NCBI RefSeq assembly: GCF_000764025.1
Contig: NZ_KN234745.1
Span: 1-64,000, forward strand
Direction: 5' to 3'
DNA from: Pseudohaliea rubra DSM 19751
GTDB taxonomy: Bacteria > Pseudomonadota > Gammaproteobacteria > Pseudomonadales > Halieaceae
DNA length: 64,000 nucleotides
Shown piece after piece: positions 1-9,513 of this stretch. The number at the start of each line of letters is the position of its first letter. Positions within the stretch are counted from its first letter, which is position 1. Made by a program: the position numbers and the translations under genes. Under the pieces are notes generated by a model. That model searched no databases and was not told where the DNA came from. It saw only the letters and a list, made by a program, of their open reading frames with translations.

Positions 1-415
1 GCGGAGCCTGCGCGAGCTGCAGGCCGTGGACGTGGCCGCCTGCCTCGCCGGTCTACTGCCTCCCGGTGGTGCCGCGCGGCTGGACCGCGAGGCCCCGGCG
101 ACCCTGGTGGTGCCTTCCGGGCGAGCGCTGTCGCTGGATTACCGGCAGGGCCCCGCGCCGGTCCTCGCGGTAAAACTGCAGGAGATGTTCGGCTGCGCCG
201 AGACGCCGAAGGTGGCCGCGGGGCGCGTCCCGGTACTTTTACAGCTGCTGTCGCCGGCGGGGCGGCCGCTTCAGGTGACCGCGGATCTCGCTTCTTTCTG
301 GAGCGAGGGCTACGACGGCGTACGCCGGGAGCAGCGAGGCCGCTATCCGAAGCACCCCTGGCCGGCAGATCCTCGCAGCGCAACGGCTACTGCCGCCACC
401 CGGCGCCGGCGCTGA
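1..415 (+). CDS. hrpB: ATP-dependent helicase HrpB, C-terminal fragment
   Basis: The open frame enters from the left edge (frame of base 2) and ends at TGA 413-415, so only about 137 C-terminal residues are present. They show the tail typical of HrpB DExH helicases: a 'VPSGRALSLDY' block, 'LLSPAGRPLQVT', then 'FWSEGYDGVRREQRGRYPKHPWP' read in two overlapping parts, which is the strongly conserved end of the HrpB C-terminal domain. The ATPase and helicase domains lie outside the window. HrpB is a cytoplasmic DEAH-box helicase of poorly defined RNA function. The last 15 residues are Ala/Thr/Arg-rich and look lineage-specific. It converges with the HAD phosphatase gene. Confidence 0.85.
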   Translation, partial: RSLRELQAVDVAACLAGLLPPGGAARLDREAPATLVVPSGRALSLDYRQGPAPVLAVKLQEMFGCAETPKVAAGRVPVLLQLLSPAGRPLQVTADLASFWSEGYDGVRREQRGRYPKHPWPADPRSATATAATRRRR

Positions 416-499
416 GGCCGGTGGCTACGCCAGGACTGCTGCGAGGGTGCTTTCACGAGGCCTTTTGAAGGCAGGCAAACCCTTGGTAGGACCCTCCGC

Positions 500-1321
500 T
501 CAGAGATCGAAACGCTCGCGCAGGAATCGGGCGATGCCGTCTTCGTCGTGGTGGCCGATTACGGCGTTGGCCGCCGCCAGTACCTCGGCCTTGGCATTGG
601 CGGGTGCGTAGGCCTCGTCGGCGGCGGCAAACATGCTGAGATCGTTGTCACTGTCACCGAAGCAGATCACGCGCTCGAGACCGAGTTCGCTCTTCAGGCA
701 GTTCACCGCGTCACCTTTGGTGCCGGCGTGGTGATGGATATCCACCCAGCACAGCTGCTGGTCTTCGATAGCTGTGCCCATGTAGGCGATCAGGCCCGGT
801 TCGTCGGCGACCGTGTCGACGACCGCGCGGATGCCCGGCTCCGGCCCCAGGGCGCTCACGTTGGCGATATCGGCGTCGGCGGGGAGCTCACTGATGGGCA
901 GTACCGGGAGGTCCCGGTCACCGCGGAACATGTCTGCCAGGCGCTCTTCGGCCCGGGTCTGCAAAGGCGCGTGATACACGGCATGGCGCTCGCCGGGCTC
1001 GATGGTGAACAGAAAGGGGGTGATCGACTGGCTGATGAAGGCCTCGAGCACGTGGCGGATCTCATCCTGGGTGAGCAGGTACTGGCGGCTATAACGTCCA
1101 AGGGACGGATTATAGATGACAACACCGTTCTTGAAGGCCTGCGGCAGCAGGAAGCCGTGCCCCTCGAGGAGGTCCCGGGCGCCGTGGAGTGTGCGCCCGG
1201 TGGCCACCGTGTAGGCAATGCCGGCGCGGGAAAGGCGCTTCAGCGTGTCGCGGGTATAGCCGGAGATTGCCGACTCCCGGTTGAGTAGGGTGCCGTCGAG
1301 ATCGAAAACAACCAGTTCCAT
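500..1321 (-). CDS. Cof-type HAD-IIB family hydrolase
   Basis: This 273-residue protein begins with the HAD motif I 'FDLDGTLL' (nucleophile Asp7, acid/base Asp9). It has 'VATGR' near residue 40 (motif II region) and ends with motif IV 'GDSDNDLSMF', which binds Mg2+. The C2-type cap between these motifs and the length match the Cof/YbhA group, cytosolic phosphatases of sugar phosphates and cofactor phosphates such as FMN or PLP. The substrate cannot be read from sequence. It lies 162 bp downstream of the K+ channel gene on the same strand; I see no clear terminator or promoter in that gap, so co-transcription is possible. A long plus-strand frame across it is a GC-driven shadow. Confidence 0.87.
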   Translation of the reverse strand: MELVVFDLDGTLLNRESAISGYTRDTLKRLSRAGIAYTVATGRTLHGARDLLEGHGFLLPQAFKNGVVIYNPSLGRYSRQYLLTQDEIRHVLEAFISQSITPFLFTIEPGERHAVYHAPLQTRAEERLADMFRGDRDLPVLPISELPADADIANVSALGPEPGIRAVVDTVADEPGLIAYMGTAIEDQQLCWVDIHHHAGTKGDAVNCLKSELGLERVICFGDSDNDLSMFAAADEAYAPANAKAEVLAAANAVIGHHDEDGIARFLRERFDL

Positions 1322-1483
1322 CGCCGCTCCGCCATAGGGTCCAACCTGCGTCAGGTCGGCAGTTTACAGTCCACGGGTCGTGGGTAACAGCGGCATCGGG
1401 CGAAGGGCCTGGTTGAGCTTTCCGGCACCTTTGCTTGGTGCTCGCTTCACGCGGCACGAGGAGCAATAAGCTGGTGGCGGGGG

Positions 1484-2311
1484 TCAGTCCTCTTCGCTGA
1501 AGAGTGCGGCACCGCAGTACTTGCAGTGCCGGGCGTCCGGCTCGTGGCCGGCGCGGGCGCATTGCGGGCAGTTGACCGTCAGCTTGCGGTTGGCCTTGTC
1601 GAGCAGGTTGGACGTAAAGATCCCGGTCGGCACTGCGATGATCGCGTAGCCAAGCAGCATGCCCGTTGCGGCGATGCTGCGCCCGGCTGCGGTGACGGGT
1701 ACGAAGTCGCCGTAACCCACGGTGGTGATGGTGACAATCGCCCAGTAGATGCTGACCGGAATATTGTCGAAGCCGTTTTCCGGCCCCTCGATCACATACA
1801 TCAGACAGCCGAAAATCACCATCGTGGTGATGATCATGAGGAAGAATACGAAAATCTGGCGGGCAGACTTGCGCAGGGCTATGGCAACGAGATTGGCCTC
1901 ATCCAGGAATTCGACGAGGCGGAGTATCCGAAACACCCGCAGCACCCGCAGTAGTCTCACAACGAGTAGTGGTGCGGCCTCTGGGGCGATCAGGGCGATG
2001 TAAGTGGGGAGGATGGCCAGCAAGTCGATCACGCCGTAGGTGCTCAGGATGTAGGCGCGTCGGTTTTGCGCTATCCATATGCGCACCAGGTACTCGATCG
2101 TGAAGAGCAGGGTGAAGCCGACTTCAAGCTGGAAGAACAGAGCCCCGTAGCGGTCATGGTAGCTCGCGATGGAATCGAGCATGACGACTGTGACACTAAT
2201 GAGAATAAGCCCGATGATGGCGATGTCGAACCCTCTTCCTGTCGACGTATCGATGCCGAAGATAATCGCGTACAGCCGCTTCTGCAGCGGGCTCTGCTCG
2301 CGCAGGCTCAT
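1484..2311 (-). CDS. Voltage-gated-type potassium channel with C-terminal zinc ribbon
   Basis: The 275-residue protein has the six-helix Kv layout. S4 is rich in regularly spaced arginines ('VVRLLRVLRVFRILRL', about residues 115-130). The P-loop carries the K+ selectivity filter 'TTVGYGD' before S6. After S6 there is a short cytoplasmic tail with four cysteines in a zinc-ribbon arrangement (Cys248, Cys251, Cys263, Cys266: CPQC...CKYC). Bacterial Kv-like ion transporters of this length are common; the zinc ribbon is an add-on and may act as a soluble assembly or sensing element (inference). Its start overlaps the stop of tesA by ATGA, indicating translational coupling to tesA. Confidence 0.9.
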   Translation of the reverse strand: MSLREQSPLQKRLYAIIFGIDTSTGRGFDIAIIGLILISVTVVMLDSIASYHDRYGALFFQLEVGFTLLFTIEYLVRIWIAQNRRAYILSTYGVIDLLAILPTYIALIAPEAAPLLVVRLLRVLRVFRILRLVEFLDEANLVAIALRKSARQIFVFFLMIITTMVIFGCLMYVIEGPENGFDNIPVSIYWAIVTITTVGYGDFVPVTAAGRSIAATGMLLGYAIIAVPTGIFTSNLLDKANRKLTVNCPQCARAGHEPDARHCKYCGAALFSEED

Positions 2312-2934
2312 GGGCGAAGCACCTTCTCAAGCGCCGGGAGCAGGGTGTCGACGATCCGCGGTTGGGCGGCCGCCGTGGGGTGAATGCCGTCTGCCTGCAT
2401 CAGGGCCGGGTCCGTAGCGACAGCTTCGAGGGGAAAGGGGCCGAGCGTCGCGCCGGCCTCGTTGGCTACAAGCTCGAATGTCTTCCGGAAGGTGCCCGTG
2501 TAGCGCGGGCCGTAGTTCGGTGGGATTTCCATGGGCAGAAGAAGCACCTCCGCCCCATGGTCCTGCGCCACTGAGACCATGGCGGCAAGGTTCTGCCGGA
2601 GCTGCGCCACCGGGTAGCCGCGCAGGCCGTCGTTGCCGCCGAGTTCGATCACAACCGCGTCGGGGTTATGAGCCTCGACAAGCGCCGGTAGGCGCCGGCG
2701 CCCCCCGGCGCTGGTCTCACCGCTGATGCTCGCGTTGATGACTTCGACGGACAGGCCGCGCTCGGCCAGGGCTAGCTCGGCAAGGGCCACCCAGCCCTCC
2801 TCGAGGGACAGGCCATAGGCCGCGCTGATACTATCGCCCAGCACCAGCAAGCGCCGGTCGTCGCCGGCTAGCGCCGCGCCCGCCAGCAGCAGGAACAATC
2901 CAGCGGCGGCCAGCCGACGTAAACGGCGGAACAA
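2308..2934 (-). CDS. tesA: Periplasmic arylesterase / acyl-CoA thioesterase I, TesA-like SGNH hydrolase
   Basis: SGNH/GDSL esterase of about 208 residues. Block I 'GDSISAAYGL' holds the catalytic Ser, block III 'GGNDGLRG' the oxyanion Asn, and 'DGIHPTAAAQ' near the C-terminus the Asp-His pair. A hydrophobic leader ending 'LAGAALA' is a signal peptide, as in E. coli TesA, which acts in the periplasm on acyl esters and thioesters. The start is uncertain. TTG at 2934 gives the family length; GTG at 2952 adds six residues and would overlap the divergent ABC gene. Neither has a good ribosome site. The open frame extends upstream to 3129, but that part lies opposite ybbA. Adjacency to divergent ybbA-ybbP is the classical tesA context. 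Confidence 0.87.
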   Translation of the reverse strand: MFRRLRRLAAAGLFLLLAGAALAGDDRRLLVLGDSISAAYGLSLEEGWVALAELALAERGLSVEVINASISGETSAGGRRRLPALVEAHNPDAVVIELGGNDGLRGYPVAQLRQNLAAMVSVAQDHGAEVLLLPMEIPPNYGPRYTGTFRKTFELVANEAGATLGPFPLEAVATDPALMQADGIHPTAAAQPRIVDTLLPALEKVLRP

Positions 2935-2944
2935 GGAGAGAGAA

Positions 2945-3607
2945 ATGATCACGGCGCGTGCGCTTCGCAAACGGGTCCCTGTAGCGGGCGGGGGGCTGGA
3001 GATACTGAAAGGCATTGACCTCGAAATCAAGTCCGGGGAGACCGTGGCCATTATCGGTGCATCGGGATCGGGGAAGTCGACGCTCCTCGGGCTTCTGGCC
3101 GGCCTCGATCTCGCCAGCGAGGGTAGCATTGAGCTCGGCGGGGTGGCCCTTGAGGAGCTCGATGAGGATGGCCGCGCGCTCCTGCGGGCGCGCGAAATCG
3201 GTTTCGTGTTTCAGGCCTTTCAGCTGCTGCCGGCGCTGACGGCGCTTGAGAACGTTATGCTGCCGCTGGAACTGCGCGGCGACCGCGATGCGGCCGGGCG
3301 CGCCGGCCGCTACCTTGACCGCGTAGGCCTTGCTGAGCGCTCCCGGCACTATCCGCGCCAGCTCTCGGGCGGCGAGCAGCAGCGGGTGGCCATTGCCCGG
3401 GCCTTCGCCGCGGAGCCGCGTATTCTCTTTGCCGATGAACCCACGGGTAATCTGGATACGGCGACCGGCGAACGTATCGTCGACCTGCTCTTTGCGCTCA
3501 ACCGGGAGGAGGGCACCACGCTGGTTCTGGTCACGCACGACGAGCGTCTGGCGGCGCGCTGCGACCGGCGCCTTCGCATGACCGCCGGGGAGCTCGAAGA
3601 AGCGTGA
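2945..3607 (+). CDS. ybbA: ABC transporter ATP-binding protein, YbbA/LolD type
   Basis: A 220-residue ATPase with Walker A 'GASGSGKST' (residues 38-46), signature '[13 protein letters not shown]' and Walker B '[12 protein letters not shown]'. The ATG at 2945 has a strong ribosome site, AAGGAG at 2933-2938. It belongs to the LolD/MacB-like MacA-independent ATPases that pair with FtsX-fold permeases. Its partner ybbP follows with a GTGA overlap (start 3604, stop 3605-3607), and tesA is divergent, the same trio as in E. coli. In E. coli YbbAP is proposed to handle hydrophobic molecules together with TesA; that role here is inference from synteny. It acts at the inner membrane on the cytoplasmic side. 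Confidence 0.92.
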   Translation: MITARALRKRVPVAGGGLEILKGIDLEIKSGETVAIIGASGSGKSTLLGLLAGLDLASEGSIELGGVALEELDEDGRALLRAREIGFVFQAFQLLPALTALENVMLPLELRGDRDAAGRAGRYLDRVGLAERSRHYPRQLSGGEQQRVAIARAFAAEPRILFADEPTGNLDTATGERIVDLLFALNREEGTTLVLVTHDERLAARCDRRLRMTAGELEEA

Positions 3608-6096
3608 ACGCGGCGACGCTCCCCGGCCGCAGTGCGCTGCGGCTGCTCTCCCGCGACTGGCGCGGGGGCGACCTCGGCGTATTGATCGCCGCTCTCGTGC
3701 TCGCGGTTGCCGTGGTCACCGGCATCAGCGCCTTCACCGCGCGCTTGCAGGGTGCCCTGGCGCAGGAGAGCAACCGCTTTCTGGCTGCGGATCTCGTTGT
3801 TGAGGCGAGCCGGCCGCTTCCGGACCCCTGGCTAGAGGAGGCTGCCGGCCGCGGCCTGCGCACGGCCCGGGTGGTGACCTTCACCAGCATGGTGAGTGCC
3901 GGCGATGAGGCGATGGCCCTTGGCGCCGTCAAGGCGGTTTCCTCGGCCTACCCCCTGCGCGGTGAACTCACGGCCAGTGTCGAGCCCTTCGGTAGCGCGA
4001 CCTCGCGCAGCAGCGGGCCGGAGCCCGGCACCGTATGGCTGGACTCGCGGCTCTTCGCGCTCTTGGCGACGGCACATGGCGCCAGCGTTGAAGTGGGCCG
4101 CGCGCGCTTCACGGTGACGGCCGCCGTGCGCACGGAGCCGGACCGCGGTGCCAGTTTCTTCGGGGCAGGCCCGCGGGTGCTGATGCATGCCGATGACCTG
4201 CCGGCCACAGGCGTTGTCCAGCCCGGCAGTCGGGTCCGCTACCGCCAGCTCTTCGCCGGCGAGCCCGGGGCAGTGGCGGACTACCGCAGCTGGCTTGAAG
4301 ATCAGCTTGCCCCGGGGCAGCGGGTCCTGTCCGTCGCGGAAGGTCAGCCAGGCGTCGCCTCCGCCCTCGACCGGGCCGAGCGTTTCCTGCTTCTCGCGGG
4401 CAGCCTCGGCGTACTTCTCGCCGCCGTGGCCATCGCCCTCGCGGCGCGGCGCTTCTGCGCGCGGCACGCGGATTACGTGGCTATCATGAAGAGCCTCGGC
4501 GCAACCACTGGCTATGTCGGGCGTCTCTACGGCGGCAGTCTGGCCCTGCTCGGTCTCGCGGCGACGCTGGCGGGGTGCCTCGCCGGCCTGCTATTGCAGG
4601 CAGTTGCCTTCGACCTGCTGGCATCACGGCTGCCCTTTGACCCGGGTCCCGCGGGCTGGCGTCCCTGGTTCGTCGGGGGGGTGACCGCGCTGGTCTGCCT
4701 CGGCTGCTTCGCCTGGCCGCCGCTCTGGCGCCTGGCCGGGGCCAGCCCGTTGCGGGTGCTGCGGCGGGACCTGCCCCTGGATTCGGGCCGCGGGCTCATC
4801 GACTACGGTCTCGGCCTCGCCGCCGTGAGCGGCCTCATGGCCTGGTACTCCCGGGATCTGGCGCTTGCCGGCGCCGTGCTCGCGGGGCTCGCGCTGACCG
4901 TCGTCCTCGGCGGCGGCGCGGCGGCGCTGCTTCTCCGCGGCGGCAGGCTGGTGGGTATGCGGGCGGGCAGTATCTGGCGCCTGGCTCTTGCGAGCCTTCA
5001 GCGGCGAGGGGCGGGCAATGCGCTGCAGGTGGTGATGTTCTCGATCGCCATCATGCTGCTGCTCCTGCTGACCCTGGTGCGCAGCTCCCTTATCGACAGC
5101 TGGCAGGCTCAGCTGCCGCCGGAGGCACCGGATCATTTCATGCTCAATATTGCCCCGGAGGAAGTTGCTGCCATTGAGCAGCGCCTGCGCGCCGACGGCA
5201 TCGCCGCGGAAGGACTCTACCCGATGATCCGCGGGCGGATCATGGCCGTGAACGGGGAGCCGCTGCCGGCGGAGGGCGATGACGATGGTACGCGGCAGCG
5301 CGAGGCCAATTTCACCTGGTCGGCGACGCCGCCGCCCGGTAACGAGCTTCTTGCCGGACGCTGGTGGGAGCCCGACAGTGACCAGGCCCTGGTGTCTCTG
5401 GAGGCGGATTTTGCGGAACGCCTCGGCGCAGGGACCGGTGATCGCCTCGAGCTGCGCGTCGGTGCTCAAACGCTGTCGGTGACTGTGGCCAGCCTCCGTG
5501 CCGTCGACTGGGAGAGCATGCGCCCGAACTTCTTCATGATTTTTCCGCCGCGGCTGCTCGCCGACTACCCGGCCACCTTCATGACCAGCTTCCATCTCGG
5601 CGGCGACAAGGCCTTCCTCAACGGGCTCTTACGGGAGTTTCCCACGGTGAGCGTCATCGAGATGGACATGGTTCTGTCCCAGCTGCGTAGCATCGTCGGG
5701 CAGGTGAGCGCAGCGATTGAGCTGGTGCTGGCCCTGATCCTCCTTGCCGGTGCATTGGTGCTGGTGGCCGGTGTGCAGGCCAGCGTCGACAGCCGCCTGC
5801 AGGAAAGTGCACTGCTTCGCTCCCTCGGTGCCCGGCGGGGCCTCGTGCTTGGTGCTCTGGCGATCGAGTTCGCGGCCCTCGGCCTGTTCGCCGGTGTGCT
5901 GGCCACGGTCGGTGCCGAGCTGTCGGCCTGGCTGCTGCAGACGCAGGTACTGGAGATGGCCTACCGGCCTACGCCCTGGCTCTGGCCCCTGGGCCTTGTG
6001 GGGTCCGCTCTGCTGATCGCTGTACTCGGGGTCTTGGGCTGCCGGCGGGTGGTGAATACACCACCGCTCGCGGTGCTGCGGGAAGAGGCTGGCTGA
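3604..6096 (+). CDS. ybbP: FtsX-family ABC permease, YbbP type
   Basis: An 830-residue integral membrane protein beginning at GTG 3604, which overlaps the ybbA stop. It has the YbbP layout. An N-terminal helix ('[20 protein letters not shown]') is followed by a large periplasmic MacB_PCD-like domain. Next come a first FtsX helix cluster (about 255-345), a central helix block (about 395-440 and 475-495), a second periplasmic segment, and a terminal FtsX cluster (about 700-820). The duplicated FtsX permease fold within one chain is typical of YbbP, so YbbA2-YbbP is a complete transporter. The substrate is not evident. No terminator is obvious in the 183 bp to the convergent TetR gene; a CCCCT/AGGGG hairpin at about 6244-6259 lacks a T-run. 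Confidence 0.9.
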   Translation: MNAATLPGRSALRLLSRDWRGGDLGVLIAALVLAVAVVTGISAFTARLQGALAQESNRFLAADLVVEASRPLPDPWLEEAAGRGLRTARVVTFTSMVSAGDEAMALGAVKAVSSAYPLRGELTASVEPFGSATSRSSGPEPGTVWLDSRLFALLATAHGASVEVGRARFTVTAAVRTEPDRGASFFGAGPRVLMHADDLPATGVVQPGSRVRYRQLFAGEPGAVADYRSWLEDQLAPGQRVLSVAEGQPGVASALDRAERFLLLAGSLGVLLAAVAIALAARRFCARHADYVAIMKSLGATTGYVGRLYGGSLALLGLAATLAGCLAGLLLQAVAFDLLASRLPFDPGPAGWRPWFVGGVTALVCLGCFAWPPLWRLAGASPLRVLRRDLPLDSGRGLIDYGLGLAAVSGLMAWYSRDLALAGAVLAGLALTVVLGGGAAALLLRGGRLVGMRAGSIWRLALASLQRRGAGNALQVVMFSIAIMLLLLLTLVRSSLIDSWQAQLPPEAPDHFMLNIAPEEVAAIEQRLRADGIAAEGLYPMIRGRIMAVNGEPLPAEGDDDGTRQREANFTWSATPPPGNELLAGRWWEPDSDQALVSLEADFAERLGAGTGDRLELRVGAQTLSVTVASLRAVDWESMRPNFFMIFPPRLLADYPATFMTSFHLGGDKAFLNGLLREFPTVSVIEMDMVLSQLRSIVGQVSAAIELVLALILLAGALVLVAGVQASVDSRLQESALLRSLGARRGLVLGALAIEFAALGLFAGVLATVGAELSAWLLQTQVLEMAYRPTPWLWPLGLVGSALLIAVLGVLGCRRVVNTPPLAVLREEAG

Positions 6097-6279
6097 AGCT
6101 CCTGGCAGGAATGCACAGTGTCCTCTGGACCTTCAAGCGCTTTCCCGCTGTTCCGGCGCGAGGGCGGGAGTCTTCTCTCAGTCGCTCCCCGATACACGCT
6201 TTGTGGGGGCACTCCCCGGCACCCGCCCGGGAATACTGACACACCCCTGCCTTGAGGGGCCCAACAGCAACACGAGGGC

Positions 6280-6912
6280 TCAAAGCTGTCTTGCTAGGAT
6301 CCCGTTCAGGAAGCTGTCGACGGCCAGGTCGACCTGCCGATGCAGGTCCACGTGGCGCTCGAAGAGCGCGGGGGCGTCCACCCGGAGGGTGGCCATGCCG
6401 TGGATACTGGCCCAGGCAACGTTGGCAAGGTAGCGGACCTCGTCGCTGCCGCGGAACTGGCCCAGCTCGATCCCGCGCTGGAGAATCTGCCGTACCACGG
6501 CAAAGGTCTCGCGGCTGACGTCGCGGAGCGCCGGGAACTTCTCCGGCGGCTGCAGCAGCGGGCCGAACATGAGCTTGAACAGAGCCGGATTTTCCGCAGC
6601 ATAGTTGACGTAGGCGTGGGCAAAGGCGGTGAGCTGCTCCTGCGGCTCCGTGCCGGCAGCCCTGCCGGCATCGCGGAGCGTGTCGAGAAGGTCGGTGTAG
6701 CCGCGAACCGCCATGGCCGCCAGGAGCGCCTCCTTGTCGGCGAAATGGCGGTAGGGCGCGGTCTGGGAGACGCCGATACGCCGGGCGAGGGCGCGCAGGC
6801 TCAGGGCTTCCGCACTGCCGTCGGCCAGTTCGGCGATGGCCGTCGCCAGCAGTTCGGCGCGGAGATTGCCGTGATGGTAGCTGCGCGTGCTGCGCGCCGG
6901 GTCTCTGGTCAT
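6280..6912 (-). CDS. TetR/AcrR family transcriptional regulator
   Basis: This 210-residue protein has a TetR N-terminal helix-turn-helix with the conserved run '[28 protein letters not shown]' in pieces (about residues 38-65). The C-terminal ligand domain contains 'ASIHGMATL', a feature of the WHG-type (TetR_C_33-like) group. The DNA-binding half starts after an Arg/His-rich lead 'SYHHGNLR', also typical. It lies 11 bp downstream of mdh on the same strand with no room for its own promoter, so it is probably co-transcribed with malate dehydrogenase. The regulated target and ligand cannot be read from sequence; WHG regulators often respond to small aromatic or lipid molecules (family knowledge). 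Confidence 0.88.
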   Translation of the reverse strand: MTRDPARSTRSYHHGNLRAELLATAIAELADGSAEALSLRALARRIGVSQTAPYRHFADKEALLAAMAVRGYTDLLDTLRDAGRAAGTEPQEQLTAFAHAYVNYAAENPALFKLMFGPLLQPPEKFPALRDVSRETFAVVRQILQRGIELGQFRGSDEVRYLANVAWASIHGMATLRVDAPALFERHVDLHRQVDLAVDSFLNGILARQL

Positions 6913-6923
6913 CGCTGCCCGCC

Positions 6924-7904
6924 TCAGGGAAGCAGGTGCTTGACCGCGTCCCGCTCCTCGGTGAGCTCCTGCTCCGTGGCGGCCATGCGGCCCTCACTGA
7001 ATTCACTGATCGCCAGGCCCTGGACGATCTCCCACTGGCCATCGCGGCAGCGGCAGGGGAAGGAGTAGATCAATCCCTCGGTAATGCCATAGGAGCCGTC
7101 GCTGTAGACGCCCATGGAAACCCAGTCATCGGTCGGTGTGCCGAGGGCCCAGGCGCGCATATGGTCGATGGCCGCGTTTGCTGCAGAAGCTGCTGAGGAA
7201 GCGCCCCGGGCCTTGATGATCGCGGCGCCTCGCTGCTGCACCGTCGGGATAAAGGTTTCTTCGTACCAGCCCTGGTCTACCAGCTCCATCGCTGGAGTGC
7301 CGTCGACCTCGGTATTGAAGAGGTCCGGGTACTGGGTCGCGGAATGATTGCCCCAGACGGTCATCCGGCGGACGTCAGTGACGGCCTTGCCGGTCTGCTG
7401 GGCCAGCTGGGTCTTGGCGCGGTTATGGTCCAGACGCATCATCGCCGTGAAGTTGCGCGGATCCAGCTCCGGCGCGTTGCGCTGGGCGATGAGCGCGTTG
7501 GTGTTCGCCGGGTTGCCCACCACCAGTACTTTCACCGTGCGGCTGGCATGGGCGTTAAGGGCCTTGCCCTGCTCGGAGAAGATAGCGGCGTTGGCCTCAA
7601 GCAGGTCCTTGCGCTCCATGCCGGGTCCGCGGGGCCGGGCGCCGACAAGAAGGGCGTAATCGCAGTCCTTGAAGCCGACGTTCGGATCATCGGTGCAGAC
7701 CACGCCGGCCAGCAGCGGGAAGGCGCAGTCGTCAAGCTCCATGCGAACGCCCTCGAGGGCGTCCAGGGCGGGAGTGATATCCAGCAACTGCAGGATCACG
7801 GGCTGGTCGTCGCCGAGCATGGCGCCGGAGGCGATGCGAAAAAGCAGGGCGTAACCGATCTGGCCGGCCGCGCCGGTCACTGTGACTCGAACAGGTGCTT
7901 TCAT
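6924..7904 (-). CDS. mdh: Malate dehydrogenase (NAD-dependent, LDH-like type)
   Basis: The 326-residue protein is the length of the bacterial 'MDH type 2' group. The Rossmann start '[21 protein letters not shown]' (split here) binds NAD. '[13 protein letters not shown]' supplies substrate-binding arginines, and '[13 protein letters not shown]' holds the catalytic His. It interconverts malate and oxaloacetate in the cytosol and completes the TCA cycle encoded around 33-46 kb. The ATG at 7904 is chosen because AAGGAA lies just upstream and the product matches family length; the open frame continues to 7985 but that extension is unlike the family. A good promoter sits at 7957-7985. TetR gene follows in the same unit. 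Confidence 0.95.
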   Translation of the reverse strand: MKAPVRVTVTGAAGQIGYALLFRIASGAMLGDDQPVILQLLDITPALDALEGVRMELDDCAFPLLAGVVCTDDPNVGFKDCDYALLVGARPRGPGMERKDLLEANAAIFSEQGKALNAHASRTVKVLVVGNPANTNALIAQRNAPELDPRNFTAMMRLDHNRAKTQLAQQTGKAVTDVRRMTVWGNHSATQYPDLFNTEVDGTPAMELVDQGWYEETFIPTVQQRGAAIIKARGASSAASAANAAIDHMRAWALGTPTDDWVSMGVYSDGSYGITEGLIYSFPCRCRDGQWEIVQGLAISEFSEGRMAATEQELTEERDAVKHLLP

Positions 7905-7956
7905 GGAGGGTTCCTTTTTACTGGCTGCGTGGCGCTGGGTGTCCTGCGGGGCCGAT

Positions 7957-7985
7957 ATTGTCCGCGCAGCACCGCGAAAAAACAA
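7957..7985 (-). promoter_or_regulatory. Probable sigma-70 promoter of mdh
   Basis: On the minus strand TTGTTT (7985-7980) is separated by 17 bp from GACAAT (7962-7957). The predicted start point is about 45 nt upstream of the mdh ATG at 7904. The match is moderate, but the spacing is ideal and the position in the mdh/ttcA divergent gap is right. Confidence 0.45.
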
Positions 7986-8058
7986 GTTGCTGCCGTGGAC
8001 GCTGCGCGGGCCCTTGCGCTAGCATTGCCTCCCGGCCGCCACTCGACGAACGTCCCCC

Positions 8059-8901
8059 GTGCGCGAACTGTCCCGCAAGGAAAAGACCGAGTTCAACAAA
8101 CTGCAGAAACGCCTGCGGCGCCAGGTTGCCAATGCCATCGTGGACTTCAATATGATCGGCGAGGGCGATCGCGTGATGGTGTGTCTGTCCGGTGGCAAGG
8201 ACTCCTACGGCATGCTGGACATGCTTCTGGCTCTCCGGGGCAGTGCGCCGGTGGATTTCGAGCTGATCGCCGTCAACCTTGATCAGAAGCAGCCGGGATT
8301 CCCGGAAGCGGTGCTGCCGGCCTACCTCGACGGGCTTGGCGTGCCCTACCACATTGTCGAAAAAGACACCTACAGTATCGTCAAAGACGTTATTCCGGAG
8401 GGCAAGACCACCTGCGGACTCTGCTCGCGGCTGCGCCGGGGCACGCTCTATGGTTTTGCCGAGGAGATCGGGGCGACCCGCATCGCCCTCGGGCATCACC
8501 GCGACGACATCGTCGAGACCCTGTTCCTCAATATGTTTTTCGGCGGCACCTTGAAGGCTATGCCGCCAAAGCTGCTAAGTGATGATGGTCGCCACGTGGT
8601 CATCCGCCCGCTGGCCTATTGCAAGGAGAAGGACCTTGCAGCCTACGCTGACATCAAGGGGTTCCCGATCATTCCCTGCAACCTCTGCGGTTCCCAGGAG
8701 AACCTTCAGCGAGTGCAGGTGAAGGCCATGCTCGCCGACTGGGAAAAGCGCTACCCGGGACGTACGGAGACGATTTTCCGCAGCATCGCCAACGTGGCCC
8801 CCTCGCAGCTCGCCGACCGTGCCCTGTTCGATTTTGCCGGCCTTGAGCAGCGGGAGCCCGACGCCGGGAGCGAGCTGCACATCCGCGCGGTCAATCTGTA
8901 A
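8059..8901 (+). CDS. ttcA: tRNA 2-thiocytidine biosynthesis protein TtcA
   Basis: A 280-residue PP-loop ATPase that thiolates cytidine 32 in certain tRNAs. The PP-loop 'SGGKDS' is at residues 44-49. The cysteines that hold the [4Fe-4S] cluster in characterised TtcA are present: Cys119 and Cys122 in 'TCGLC', and Cys210 in 'PCNLCGS' (Cys207 is also there). 'GHHRDD' follows the first pair, as in the family. The GTG at 8059 gives a normal N-terminus beginning MRELSRKEK. The gene ends directly against ccmA (stop 8899-8901, next start 8902), so it may be read into the ccm operon. It acts in the cytosol. Confidence 0.95.
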   Translation: MRELSRKEKTEFNKLQKRLRRQVANAIVDFNMIGEGDRVMVCLSGGKDSYGMLDMLLALRGSAPVDFELIAVNLDQKQPGFPEAVLPAYLDGLGVPYHIVEKDTYSIVKDVIPEGKTTCGLCSRLRRGTLYGFAEEIGATRIALGHHRDDIVETLFLNMFFGGTLKAMPPKLLSDDGRHVVIRPLAYCKEKDLAAYADIKGFPIIPCNLCGSQENLQRVQVKAMLADWEKRYPGRTETIFRSIANVAPSQLADRALFDFAGLEQREPDAGSELHIRAVNL

Positions 8902-9513
8902 GTGTCGACCGCTGCGAAGCCGCTCCTCAGCGCAAGCGAACTGGCCCTTGAGCGGGGCGGCCGACAGCTCTTCAGTGGCCTGACGCTGGCCGTTGCCCCC
9001 GGGCAGCTGGTACAGGTCGAGGGTGCCAACGGCGCCGGCAAGACCAGCCTGCTGCGTATCCTCGCGGGGCTGTCCCGCTACGGCTTCGAAGGGCGGGTTA
9101 CTCGCTCTGCGCCCTTGCTGTTCCTCGGCCATCACCCGGCGGTCAAGGGTCTGCTCACGGCGCGGGAGAACCTGCGCTGGCATCCCGCTGGCGAGGGCAG
9201 CCACGACGATGTCGCCATCGACGCGGCGCTTGCCTCCGTCGGCCTCTACGGCTACGAAGATGTGCCTGCGCACAGCCTCTCCGCCGGCCAGCACCGGCGC
9301 GTAAACCTGGCGCGACTTTATCTCTCCCCGAGCCCCCTCTGGCTCCTTGATGAGCCCTTTACCGCTATCGACCGGGACGGTGTCGCTGCGCTACAGGCGC
9401 TCTTCGTCGCCCACGCGGAGCGGGGCGGAGCCGTGCTCTTTACCTCTCATCAGCCGCTCGCGGTCAGCTACCGCGTCGACTCGGTGCTCCTGCGCCCGGA
9501 GCACATCGCTTGA
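8902..9513 (+). CDS. ccmA: Heme exporter ATP-binding protein CcmA
   Basis: A 203-residue ABC ATPase with Walker A 'GANGAGKTSLL' (about residues 41-51), a CcmA-style signature 'LSAGQHRRVNLARL' and Walker B 'LWLLDEPFTAID'. The GTG start at 8902 follows the ttcA stop with no gap. With CcmB and CcmC it forms the inner-membrane complex that releases holo-CcmE in system I cytochrome c maturation. It is the first gene of a complete ccmABCDEFGHI run, and ccmB starts within its stop codon region (TTGA overlap). Confidence 0.94.
   Translation: MSTAAKPLLSASELALERGGRQLFSGLTLAVAPGQLVQVEGANGAGKTSLLRILAGLSRYGFEGRVTRSAPLLFLGHHPAVKGLLTARENLRWHPAGEGSHDDVAIDAALASVGLYGYEDVPAHSLSAGQHRRVNLARLYLSPSPLWLLDEPFTAIDRDGVAALQALFVAHAERGGAVLFTSHQPLAVSYRVDSVLLRPEHIA

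Noticed and set aside
548-1288. 246-residue plus-strand frame opposite the HAD phosphatase
   Set aside because: The minus-strand gene has full HAD motifs; this frame has none.
6244-6259. Terminator between ybbP and the TetR gene
   Set aside because: CCCCT/AGGGG can pair but is short and has no T-run on either strand.
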